From contig CP103037.1 in the NCBI GenBank assembly GCA_024752435.1, positions 496,001 through 560,000 on the forward strand: DNA of 64,000 bases, written 5' to 3'. Shown in pieces: positions 23,000 to 34,300 of the stretch; positions within the stretch are counted from its first letter, which is position 1, and each line of letters opens with the position of its first letter. The position numbers and the translations under genes are program-made. The DNA comes from Allantophomopsis cytisporea. Its lineage: Eukaryota; Ascomycota; Leotiomycetes; Phacidiales; Phacidiaceae. A model generated the notes under the pieces. The model saw nothing but the letters and a program-made list of their open reading frames with translations. It had not been told where the DNA came from and made no database searches.

Positions 23000-24151
23000 G
23001 TAGATGTTCGACAGCGTAGGTTCAGGATTAGAAGGGATGATTGATCTGGGGGTCATTATAACCATGAAGAATGATAGAAAAACATAGTTGATTAGATGGG
23101 TTAGTATAAGAAGAATTGTATAAAACGAGAAAAACACTGCTCTCTGATTAAATGCCTCTACCTTTGTATCTGAAGGTAAATAATGACACAAGCGATTCTA
23201 ATGGATAATGAACGAATGGTTATACTGCATCATTTTCCCCTGGTCTCTGAGCTCTTCCAGCTCTTTTAGTATCAGTTCAGTAGCTCTTAAACAAAGTGGT
23301 TATCAGGAGCTGTACCCCATGACCTGACGCTTGGATAACGAACGATATCACGTGCCAGAGTCACGTGATGATTAAACATAAATCTTATTTATCCTAGTTA
23401 CTTGATTGGAGCGACAGTCCAGGCATTGTTTTCAAGCGTTTCATGACGAAGAAGCTTCCACTCTCGTATAATCTTGGATTCGATATTTTTTATTTACTTC
23501 CATCAAGCTTTTTTGTTCATCGTTACTGACTTTTAACGACATCGGGCAGTCCCGCCTGTCACGAAAAAGTCTAAAACATTACCGCACTAACTTTATGGAC
23601 CTGGTAAAGCCTCTCGCACACAGATAAAGGGTATGCATTTGAACCACAGGCATAATGCGAGTCAAAAAACGAGAAGCCTCATAATGATTCCCCCTTGAAT
23701 TCAGATCTTTGTGTTCATACTAGATACACAGATAGATCCATCCAGAATCTGGGGAGCGGAGTCCTAACGAACTACGCAGTACGCGTCGAGATCCACTATC
23801 AACTGCCAACTAGGCGGCATTCGACAAGTATAGCCGCGTCCTCTCGGCATTGCATCTCGAAGAATACTAGAGCCGCGCCAAACGAAATATAGAGGTTTGT
23901 CGCTCTACATCACAATCTGCCATGAAGATTGCGCCTTATCAGGAGGTGTTCACAACAGTCAAACTTTATTCAAGAGTAAGTGAACCGATAAAGTTCGCCC
24001 CATGGTAGGTTTATCCCGATCTTTCTTTTTTCTTTTCCTGCTTCGTTGTTTTGTTGTCAGCAGTTGGAGTTTTTTCACCGTTTCCGTCAATTTTCTCGCC
24101 CTTCTCGCTTCCTCCAACTTCGTGTTCTGCTCTGCTGAGCCTTGCGCGAAA
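23000..24151. other. Intergenic region with two CACGTG sites
   Basis: No gene supported. The plus-strand open frame that begins at 24002 upstream of the permease start is pyrimidine-rich leader (TTTCTTTTTTC-like). Two perfect CACGTG elements occur at 23349-23354 and 23362-23367. Confidence 0.5.
23349..23367. promoter_or_regulatory. Tandem CACGTG (E-box) pair
   Basis: Two palindromic CACGTG hexamers, 13 bp start to start, lie about 790 bp upstream of the amino-acid permease ATG. CACGTG is bound by bHLH factors such as Cbf1- or SREBP-like proteins in fungi. Which gene it serves is unknown. Confidence 0.4.
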
Positions 24152-25995
24152 ATGTTGGCTGGCACGTCGGAGATCCCCGTCAATGTCCCTTTGGATGAGG
24201 AGAAGAACTTCACGACTGCTGTGAGCCCTGGCAGCATCAATGGGGAGCCTGTTATTCTCGACAAGAGAGAGGGAGATCTCTCGAGATCGCTAAAGCAGAG
24301 GCACATTCAAATGATTGCTCTCGCGGGTGCTATTGTAAGTCAAACTTTCTCACTTGAAGTTGAATGCACGCAACTCTAGGGAAGAAACACGCGCACACGC
24401 GCATGACCAACTGATCACATGCTGATTATATACAAGGGAACTGGTCTTTTCCTCAGTTTAGGTGGCTCTCTTCAGACAGCTGGACCTCTTGGAGCACTAC
24501 TTGCGTACGCTCTAGTTGGACTCGTCGTTTGTGCAGTGCAGTTTGCCCTCGGAGAGGTTTCCGCTCTGTTCCCTGTCACGGGATCATTCGTGCGACATGC
24601 CGAGATCTTTTTCGATCCTGCATTGGGTTTCGCAGTAGGATGGAACGTCATCTATGGAGCATTCATGGGTGTACCTAGCGAGATATCAGCCGTTCTTGTC
24701 CTTATCGAATTTTGGACCGATATCAATCCTGCAATCTGGATCACGATCTTCATCGTTATCACTTTCTTGGTCGCGATTGTTTTCGTTGGTGTTTATGGAG
24801 AGGTCGAGTTCTTCTTCGCAATTCTGAAGATATGTCTCGTTATTGGGATCATTATCATGGGACTTTGTATTGACCTTGGAGGTGTCCCAGGTCAAGAGCG
24901 CATAGGTTTCAGATATTGGAAAAGTCCAGGTCCATTCGTCGAATATATTGCGTCTGGAGCATGGGGCAATTTCCTGGGCTTCTGGGCTGTGATGAATAGT
25001 GCAGTGTATTCATTCTCTGGTATTGAATCCCTCTCAATTGCTGCGGCAGAGACACAAAATCCAAGACAAAACATTCCAAAGGCCTGCAAGAGAGTCTTTG
25101 CGCGAGTCACGTTTTTTTACCTCGCCTCGATATTGATCGTCGGAATGATTGTCCCTAGCAACGATCCTTCCTTGAATAACGAATCTGGAGACGCCACTGA
25201 GTCTCCATTTGTTATCGCTGCAACGAGAGCAGGCATCAAGGCCGTTCCATCCATTATTAATGCTGTTGTCTTGACTTCGGCATGGTCTGCATCTAACCAG
25301 TCAATTCTCAGTGGAACTCGAGTTCTGTATGGCCTTGCGCTGAAAGGACAAGCACCAAAGATCTTTCTCAAGACTACCAAGTACGGAATCCCATACATGG
25401 CTGTGCTTCTCCAGACGCTCTTCTCTTGCTTCGCTTATATGAGTGTATCAAACGGAGCCTTGAACGTCTTCTGGTGGTTCCTGGATCTGACAGCCTGTGG
25501 TGTACTCATTTCTTGGCTTGTCATCGTTTTCAACCACATTCGACTTGTCAAGGCGTGCAAAGTGCAAGGAATTGATAGAAGTGAATTGCCATGGAGCCAT
25601 TGGTGGACACGTAGGTTGACTTATTCGATTTCAAGAACTGCTCTAACATTTGAAATAGCCTATAGCTCATGGTTCGCCCTTATTCTCTGTTCTATCTTTC
25701 TGTTGACTGGAGGATTCACAGTCTTCACCCATGGCAATTGGGATACTGCAACTTTCATTTCCTCATACCTGTAAGTTATTCATCCGTGGCTACAATAGGA
25801 AGATATTAATAAGTGGACAGCGATATCCCGATTATCTTTGCACTCTATTGTATCTGGAAGTTTATCAAGAAGACACATACCGTGTCGCTACACCACATTC
25901 CAATTAGAGAGGCTTTGGAGGAAATCGAGAGAACACCTGAGGAGAAGATCTTACCTCCGAAGGGATGGATGAGGCTTAATATCTTGTGGTCTTGA
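24152..25995 (+). CDS. APC-superfamily amino-acid permease (YAT family)
   Basis: Four exons (24152-24334, 24437-25610, 25659-25770, 25821-25995) give 547 aa with twelve predicted helices. Signatures: LSRSLKQRHIQMIALAGAI directly spliced to GTGLFLSLGGSL (helix 1), FALGEVSALFPVTGSFVRHA, YSFSGIESLSIAAAETQNPR (the ETxNPR loop after helix 6) and LLTGGFTVF near the end. This is the yeast amino-acid transporter type (TC 2.A.3.10), a plasma-membrane H+ symporter for one or several amino acids. The start at 24152 is chosen over 24002 because the upstream extension is hydrophobic leader sequence absent from the family. Intron 25611-25658 is exactly 48 nt with no stop, so an unspliced reading stays open; removing it gives HWWTPYSSWFAL, as expected for the family, with branch site CTCTAAC. 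Confidence 0.92.
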
Positions 25996-28253
25996 TGAAA
26001 TTATTGATGTACAATAAGGATGCGTTGATAAATCAGCATAAATCTAATAGTTGTTGTATTGCATACATATGGAATTAATATGAGTTACTTTGTGATCTGG
26101 GAACGAATATGGGGTGCAAGTATCAAGAGCTATGCTGTTGTCGCCAAAATACTTATGTCGTTAGTGTAATCAGTAACCTTGTCCCACTGCAAGTAAGGAT
26201 GGTCCCTGTTCTCAACTGCCTGCCCAAGACTTCCTTTCACTCCCCACACTCCTTCGGTCTACCAAGTACTCAAAAAGGGAAATTTCAGACGACTGCAAAT
26301 GAATTGATATGGCTGTAATATAAAAGACAAGATTTCCTAATTAAGGAAGTGCAAATTCTATACTCACACATCAAGTATTGTGAACCCCCTGGCATATATA
26401 GGAGAGTTTCTCGGTATTTCGATAAACTACAGGTAGCATACGCATCTCAACTTGTACATAATTTGTATATCCTGTATCTCGTTACAGTGTACATTGCCTT
26501 ATATCTAAGATTTCGAAATCAAGTAGTATTAATGTATCTGAGGACAAATGACTATGTCACCGCAGAACTGGTGTTCATTTTTGAGTACTCAGAAATTATG
26601 TACCGAGTATCAGAAAGAAATAGGTAAGGATAACAGACTAATTTTCTTGGTATATGGCAAAAATTGATCGGATAAGCAAAAGGTATGCAGGATCAGAAAG
26701 TTGTGTATTGTATCTCAACACTCACTCTGATTAGCATAAAGTAGCATATAGTAGGCTCTAATTATTTACTTCTCTGCATCTCTCCAGCCTTGAACATTTG
26801 ATCCATCATGGGAAAAAAGCTCTGCAAACGAGTATGACTACGAATATCTGAATACATGTGTTGACGCCAACCTGGGGATCTACAGCTTTACTTCCAGCGG
26901 TTGCCATATTCAGTTGCTCTACGTTAAGCTTACACTTGGAGCACATATGTAGCTCTTCTATAGATAGCGTTTTCATCTCAGTTAATCTTCATATCTCAAT
27001 ATTTTCTGTTCGATATCACATAATTACTGCATTATCTGATTTAACTTAGATATGTAGGTCACTTCCTGTTAACAAATTATTCATTTCAAATAAAATATGA
27101 GCAATCACTGTTACTCAATTTTTCAATATTTCTTCGGCAATTCTTCACCTAAGGATTTCATCATAACTTTTAGTCCATTTATCCTTGGCTGTTCTTGTGC
27201 GATTTCAAATATATCCAAGACGAAGCCCGGCATATGTCAGTTCTAACGACGGGCACAAGAATTCAAAGCAGAGACCAAGCCCAGTTTCTATGTGTAAAGC
27301 GGTTCTCCATTTGTTATTCAGTTTTCAAATACCTGACCCAGGGATCATGCCAACTCACAAAAGGTGTACCATTCCGTTCCGTATCGTATACGAAAATCTT
27401 GGAGTAACTATGGTAGCGTGCTGTATTGCAGGTTGTATCACAATATATCAATTCGTGTCACGGTGCTGCTACTATCAAACGGGCAAGTCGTACATTGTGC
27501 AAACCTTGTCAAGATTTGCATAAAACAAAGGTTTGTACAAAACACTTAGAGAATCATCAGAGTATTAGTATATAAAAGCAATAATTTTCAAGCTCATGGA
27601 TATTAGAACTAATGAGCATTTAATCCTTGTCAAAGCTCTATCTACTACAATATTTTGAACGTTTTCCGAGCCAGACTTCTCTAGTAATAATCGCAGCCGG
27701 TTGAAATACATGTCACTTTGCTAAAAAAAATTATGGTAATCTAAAAGTTTTCGCATTGAGAATTCTAGGAATAATCACTTTTTTTTGCTGATACAGACTG
27801 CCATGGTGCTAGCTTCCGTGTGGAAGTAATCTGTGACACTTCCTGTTCACTGAAACTTGGATAGATTTGTAGCACAACAGTAAAGTGGTAGTAGGCCGGA
27901 GTTTTCCATGTTGCGAGGGAAATGAGATCACCGGAGTATTATGATTATATCGTTCACAGCAACTTACTTTGCCATATCCAATGGAGATATTCTTCATGAT
28001 TTGCAGGAGTCAGAAAGTGGAAGACAAATAAAGAATTCCAATTCCTGTCTCTACCTTGAATCTCTTTGATGCAATACTTGCAGATATAAGTCAAGTCGCG
28101 TGGTTCTGCCGCAAGTTACATCAATGAGTTTGAAAGTTAAACGAAACCAGATGCTCATTTGGCTTCGAATTTTCAGATCGAAGTGATTAGTAACATAAAA
28201 GCAGCTCAATTACTTGATTTTGGAGCGACATTATCGAATTCCCTTTTCTCGAA
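25996..28253. other. AT-rich intergenic stretch, no gene supported
   Basis: About 2.2 kb, strongly AT-rich with poly-A/T runs. The open frames at 26349-26627 and 27185-27523 show no domains and have low-complexity composition. No tRNA or repeat family is visible. Confidence 0.5.
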
Positions 28254-28975
28254 ATGATTTATTCTTTGTTCGTTGTTATCAGTCTGGCATATTTTGTTGC
28301 AGCTCAGAGTCTGAATCGTAAGTATATGACCAGCTCCAAGCCTCAGTCATAATAAGCAAGAGATTGCCTTTCTATATATCAAGGTTTGGGAACGAAGCCA
28401 AGAAATCCTAATATTTGAATCGAGCTTCTCTTTCATCTACTGTCAGCTTGCTTGAATGATATTACGAGAGTCCAGGTTCACCACCTTTCAATCTCGTCGT
28501 GTTGTCTGCGAACTCTACCATCAACGGCTCTGTTCTTGAGGCTTGTCATGAAAGAGCGGCGATTGAAGGCCTCTGCCTTGGCAATAACTTAAATTCATCT
28601 GGAGAATTTTCTCAATACCATTTCAATGTGAGTGGGACCAAAGCAGACGCTGCCACCAGTCCCAATACCTTTGGGGTGATAACATGGTCGCTGCATGTTG
28701 TCACCTTCAACGTCTCGGAAGCTCTACGGCTTGTCTACAATCCCGTATCAAATGTCGCCATCCCCATCTTCTTTCCCGACTACGATGGAACCTATGTTCA
28801 GTTTGACGAATGCAATAAATTGAACATCCAAGGATACGCTGATGATAGGTTGCTGCCTGACGAGGCGAACGGAGCGACAGAGGACGCAGTGTATTATCGA
28901 TGGTACATCTGCACTACCGACTATGCGTATGTGTACGAGTCACTTGCATGGGTCATGGGAGAACATCCCCCATAG
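28254..28975 (+). CDS. Small secreted protein, DUF7907-like
   Basis: Two exons (28254-28317 and 28476-28975) give 187 aa. Exon 1 encodes a signal peptide (MIYSLFVVISLAYFVAA, cut before QSLN). Splicing at CCAG/GTTCACC yields NRSPPFNLVVLSANSTINGS, a beginning I associate with a leotiomycete/dothideomycete secreted family annotated as DUF7907; this is memory of the family, not a search. The mature protein has Cys in EACHERAAIEGLCLG, DECNKL and YICTTD (four in total, possibly two disulfides), several N-glycosylation sequons and no membrane segment. Relatives are short extracellular proteins of unknown function, some listed as candidate effectors. The intron of 158 nt is longer than others here. 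Confidence 0.72.
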
Positions 28976-30086
28976 AATCCGACTTGTGTGAAGGTCGATG
29001 TGATTCGTGTGTTCGTTTAAGATATAAATGATCATGGGAGGAAACGATCTTTCCGTCAAACATTGTTACTGAGCAACGTACGAGATCCAATATAAAGAAA
29101 ATATCGATTCTCAAATTTTACCTAGCATTTTCCTGTTACACTTTATTCTTGCTATGATGTGTTTTTCGAAACATTGTTTGATCTCATCCCCTTCTGAGCG
29201 AGGGTAGCCGATAATAGCCTCGCAATGAATGCGGAATTGGACTTCGGACTAATTCTTAAGCATCGTTTTCTCAGAAGTCAAACTCGCTCTATTACTTTTT
29301 TTTGAGGAGCAAGAAGCCGAATTTCGGTATAAGACACTGAGTAGGCGGCGCAAGTATTGTGTTCGGGCTCATGCGCTTAACCAGTACTGACAACAGCGGA
29401 GACACGACCCACCTACCAAGCCCGAAAAGTGCGTATCAACTGTTTGTGGATAAATCATGACCCGGTGATCAATATTTTTGACCATAGTTGGGATATATCT
29501 TCTTCCGGGGAGTCGGATCTTCGAAGGTTTACAAAGACCTACTTATGGGCTGAAATATCCTGTGGTTGAGGTTTTTTCGTATTCATACAGAGCCATCAAT
29601 ACCAGTACCAACAAACTTTCATGAAATGTTTCTACATTTCAGAATTCCAAAAAAAAAGTGGAGTATCTCATAAATATCTCCAGCTTCATTTTTCGTTGTG
29701 TCTAACACAGAATGGCGAACAGGTCAACGAAGGCTTCATTGATAAGGCCAGCTCATTCGATGGATTCACTTGATCTCCGACTCTTGATTCCGGAAGTACT
29801 GCATCATATCAGTCACAGAACATGTCTTATAAGAAATTATATTGGAATAAGACCCGAGAACAAATATCAAGTTCTGCAAAGCAAGTCACGCAAGCAAAGT
29901 CTCACAGGAGAAGCAATTCAAGTACGCCTATATTATTGTGGGTTTTTCTATTTTCATTTTCCCAGATAAAAAATACTCAATAAGGAAATCTATACTCTTC
30001 GCGTCTTTATAATCGACACACTCCACATCTCTTTCTGTTCATTTTCATTCGTCCATGCCTCTATTTCTCAAACACCATGCCTCGAT
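28976..30086. other. Intergenic stretch, no gene supported
   Basis: About 1.1 kb. A plus-strand open frame at 29712-29969 has no recognisable features. Short poly-T and poly-A tracts occur near 29295 and 29650. Confidence 0.5.
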
Positions 30087-31382
30087 CTACAAAGAGAATT
30101 CTTGCACAAAATCAGCAAACTCTTGCACCACCTTCATGGCTTGCTTTTGTGAAAGCCGAGGATCACACAAAGTTCTGTATTGTGGGAACTCCAACTTTTC
30201 GCCGCTGACAAATGCGTGATCCACACACTCTGTGACGTCCTCTCCAGTCTGTTCCAGGTGAACTCCGCCAAGCCAAGAGTTGTTCAGCTTGTGTACGGCG
30301 TAGGTCTTCTTAACTTCTGATGCAAGTGTCTCAACAATTCTGGTCTTGACGCCCTCTGGAGTGACGACACCATTGCCATGGCATGGATCACACATCCAGA
30401 CTGGCTGGTGGCCGCTAGCCTTGATAGCCTGGATCAGGTGTGGTAAAACCCTTTCAACATTTGCTTCGCCCATTCGTGTGATGAGTGTGATCTTTCCAAC
30501 TTCCTTCCCTGGATTGAGGATGTCCATCAACTCAATGAGGCCGACAGGGTCGGCAGTAGGGCCAAGCTTGACTCCAATTGGGTTTCTCAAGCCGCGCATG
30601 TATTCAACGTGTGCGCCGTCAAGACCACGAGTACGCTCACCAATCCACAAGAACTCGGCAGCGGTGTTGTAAACTCCCTTTGTGGAAGCTGCTTCCAAGT
30701 GGAGGTTGAGTGCTTCGTGGGAGGTGTGGAATCCATGCGAAGCGACCTCCTCCTCAGACTTCAATGCTGGCACATTTCCCTTCTCCATCATAGCAAGGAA
30801 TTGGAGAGTTGTGGCAGCAAGGTGGTAACCAACAACAAGACGCTTTGGATCTGGAGATCTGGCGTTGATGTCCATAGAGTTGACGTTGTGTCCCTTGAAG
30901 GGAACAACAACAGAGCCATCTGCGAGCGTCTCAAAGAGTTGAGATCTTGGCTTGGCATATTGACCAGCGATACGTCCGATCTCAATGATTGGCTTCCCAA
31001 ATGCTTCATGAAGCACTTGAGATTGGCGTGCAATGAGAGCTCTCTTCGCACCAATAATGTCACCTCGAACGTCATCGAAGCTCTCAGCGCAGTCTCCACC
31101 TTGGATTACGAACGCATTTCCCTTAGCTGCTTGCTCCAACTTGATTCTAGCCTCCTCAATCTTATCTGGAGATACAAGGCCTGGAAGTTCACGAAGTTGT
31201 TGACATGCAGCCTCAAGAGCATCAGCATCATCGTAAGCAATTTCTTGGGCGATGGGCTTTGTGCGCCATGTGTCAACTGTCCAAGAGTCGATCTGTTCAG
31301 TGACTTCGGCGGCTGAAGTCATTGCGGACTTGAGGTCAACCAAGCGGTCCTCCGCAACATTCATAATGCTGACTGATGCCAT
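30087..31382 (-). CDS. Short class II DAHP synthase (3-deoxy-7-phosphoheptulonate synthase)
   Basis: A single exon of 431 aa from the ATG at 31382 (MASVSIMNVAEDRL). The class II enzyme condenses phosphoenolpyruvate and erythrose-4-phosphate, the entry step of the shikimate pathway. All four metal ligands are present: Cys98 in QGGDCAESF, His335 in CDPCHGNG, Glu377 in GVHLEQTGED and Asp407 in LCDPRLS. Other active-site motifs are GRIAGQYAKPRS, WIGERTRGLDGAHVEYMRG and ITRMG. Between residues about 200 and 225 it lacks roughly 30-40 residues present in long plant/bacterial class II enzymes, making it resemble compact forms such as phenazine-pathway PhzC, which escape aromatic feedback control. 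That suggests a secondary-metabolite supply role, but no core synthase is adjacent. An in-frame extension to 31631 adds 83 codons of non-family sequence and is probably 5' leader. Confidence 0.92.
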   Translation of the reverse strand: MASVSIMNVAEDRLVDLKSAMTSAAEVTEQIDSWTVDTWRTKPIAQEIAYDDADALEAACQQLRELPGLVSPDKIEEARIKLEQAAKGNAFVIQGGDCAESFDDVRGDIIGAKRALIARQSQVLHEAFGKPIIEIGRIAGQYAKPRSQLFETLADGSVVVPFKGHNVNSMDINARSPDPKRLVVGYHLAATTLQFLAMMEKGNVPALKSEEEVASHGFHTSHEALNLHLEAASTKGVYNTAAEFLWIGERTRGLDGAHVEYMRGLRNPIGVKLGPTADPVGLIELMDILNPGKEVGKITLITRMGEANVERVLPHLIQAIKASGHQPVWMCDPCHGNGVVTPEGVKTRIVETLASEVKKTYAVHKLNNSWLGGVHLEQTGEDVTECVDHAFVSGEKLEFPQYRTLCDPRLSQKQAMKVVQEFADFVQEFSL

Positions 31383-34300
31383 TTCGATATTTGAGATTGG
31401 AATTTGAGGAATGAGGTTATTGTTGTAAGTGAGGATTTGGTTGTTGGTTGAAGTGAAGATGAAGATGTTGTTGGAATTCCTGACAGATGTAGTCTTTAAA
31501 TACCTAGTTGATGAAATGTCGAAGCTACACTTACAGTTATCCACGTCATATATCGCTGCTCGAAATCTACGCTCGTATAGTGCGTTTGAGTTGTACTGAC
31601 TCCGAAGAATTTGCCACTGTGCTGTGAGCATTTAGACATCTGTGGGTCGCATAGGACCCTTATCGGAGCTTACGATATTCAGGGCGTCCTCGAACTCAAT
31701 CTATCATCTCCGTCCGGAGTGTTAACTTCACATGGGGCACCAATCGGGCCGTTCGTGGAAGTGTAGTTCAGAATTTCAGCACGAAAAAAGACTGATGTAT
31801 GTCAAAATTATACTTAAGCCCCTCCTACAGCGCATGGGCCGTTGGACGAGGCATGGATATCATGGTCACTTCGGAGAGACCTTATTAAAGACCATGCGGT
31901 GTGTGGTTGGAGAGACCTGTGCGCAACGCCCAGAGATAGGAAAGCGGACAATAGTATGGCTCTTTGCCACCAGACCATCATACTTCACGTTTCTCTGTCC
32001 TAGAAATCGATAGAACAGGACCGAACCCAAGCAGATCTAAGACCAAGAAATGGATACGTTGAGGCCATCATCAGTACATGATATTACAAGTATAGTATCT
32101 TACATCCCCCACATGCACCTCAAGATTGTACAGTGCTGTAATGATGTAAGTGATGTCTGAACAGCTTAGCCAGACAAAAGAATACGTGGTTTTCTCGAAA
32201 CTTTTGAAATGCGTGACATGTGATGTATCAACGGTTGGCACACCAAAGCAAGAGACTGGTCAAATGCATTTTTACCAATAGAACTTTGAGTTAAGTCGGA
32301 AAATGGCTTATCTTGCATATGTGCCACATGCTCCAATCTCATATCGGATCCTCAATATTGGATTTTCGAGTTGTACCATTGAACTCCACCTTTACAAACT
32401 GCTTTAACACCATGCTGTTGATCTTATCCATATTTTTAAATCGTGGACTTAGACATAACCTTACCAACCTAACTGAATTGAAAATTTTCCTCTGTCGAAC
32501 TTCAATCTTTGCCAAAGTGTGGATACTCGGAGATGGACATTGATTGACAGACAGCTTTAGAGTTAGTATCGAGTACTTGAAAGCCGGGGTATTATCTGAG
32601 AAGACACGCAATGACTGCTGCATGAGCCCATGACAATCAGTGAATTTCATAACTACAGCCGGGAAATATGTCAGAGGAAGTCTGAAAGCGTTGAGTCAAA
32701 TTGATTAATGATTTGGAATAGTACTTCAGGATAAGAGACACGTTTTCAAGTATGTTCTACGTCTGCAGTGCATTCCGGGCTTCTCACTCAGTAAAACTAC
32801 TTACAAAATGATTGAGAAGCCCTATGCTATTTTGTGTTTCCTTTTGTTTTTGTCAAATCCATAATCAATTCATAATCAATTCTGCTGTATTCGCATTCGT
32901 GGTCCTCTGGTAGCCTTTAACAATTTGTTTCATTCAACTGGAGGTCATCGTTGGATTTTTGTTCCTTCTTAATCTTCATGAGAAGGAGCATTGGGGCTTT
33001 CCTTACTCAATGTAAAACTCAGACGGAGCTCCCGATCTTCTTGAACATAGCACATTCTAAAGCATGTTATGTGATGAAACAAGAACAACATGATAAGCCA
33101 TACGAAGCTTACGACTATGAAAGAGCATATCTAAGCTCAGCTTGGTACGAAAACCATTCGATTGACTCCGGAGTACTCGATCATCCCAATGGTGGAGCAC
33201 GGAATTGTAGCATGTAATACCCAAAAGCATCTTATGAAGTGAATATGGGTCAGTCTTATTGAATGTCAAATGTGTACAACTTATGCTACTGCATCACTAT
33301 ACTCAAGTCAAAACAAATTGACCCTAAATTTTACAGTTTTGTTGATCATAGCAAGGGAAGTCTGCCAGAATTTCCGATGTCTTCACAGGGCTCTTCAATT
33401 ATGTCATGTCAACATTAAGACTTGATGTTGGACAACGACGCCATAAATAGTAAACCTTAGCGGGTGCGGGCCGCAAAACTTGCGAAGTTTTGTGAAGCAA
33501 AACACAACCAAGAACCATATAAGCTTTTGAACTGTGGGTTTACATGACATTTAAGCGTCGGACCGACCTGGTTTGGGTAAGATTTCGCAATAGTGGTGGT
33601 CTCTCACTACTAGAAAAGCTCATTTCAATCATCGCTCGAGTTCGCTCCAATCCAAGACTGGTCTTGGAAATATTTAAGCTTTTATTTATCCTTTGTTGTT
33701 TCGGTACTCCGAGCGTAGTGGTAAAGTTAAAGTTTGCAGGGTCAAGATATCCCATATGATATTGTCTACCAAATGTCCAGGGGTTGAGCAACTAGGCTCC
33801 ATGATAGGCGACATACGCACGCAATGATGATCATTTGTACGGTTGATTTGCATCGGTATCTGACGGCTGAGAACGATCAATGGTTCATCATGGCTTCCTA
33901 TAATCTAGTAGCTCCTGTATACACCCAGTAACAAGGTCTGAAAATACGACAAGTGTCGAGATAGAGCGATTAGGGATTTGGGATCTTACGCCGTAAATAG
34001 AGTGACGCGTTGTTCAGGCGGAGGAGCGGCGTTTATAATACTGACTTGAGGTATGTCGTGGCTATTGATTCACATGATAGTTTCCACACAGCACTACCGT
34101 GGCCGGTCCTTGAAGTTGGTACAGATCCTGCAGGTCAATGTCTAAGAGCTTCAGTCGATCATTGAATGCATATTTTGACTTTCCCTGATGTATTTTGGTG
34201 TGTTCAACCAGCAGGCTTCAGGAATATTTGTTTGTACAAGCGCTTAATGTAGTTTAGGAGGGAATATGGATCAATGTGATCGGAATCATTTTAAATGTTA

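Noticed and set aside
24002..24151. 50-residue hydrophobic N-terminal extension of the amino-acid permease
   Set aside because: It is a pyrimidine-tract 5' leader that happens to be open; relatives start with a hydrophilic tail as at 24152.
31383..31631. 83-codon in-frame N-terminal extension of the DAHP synthase
   Set aside because: The residues are low-complexity (Asn/Thr/Ser-rich) with no family match; the ATG at 31382 gives the expected beginning.
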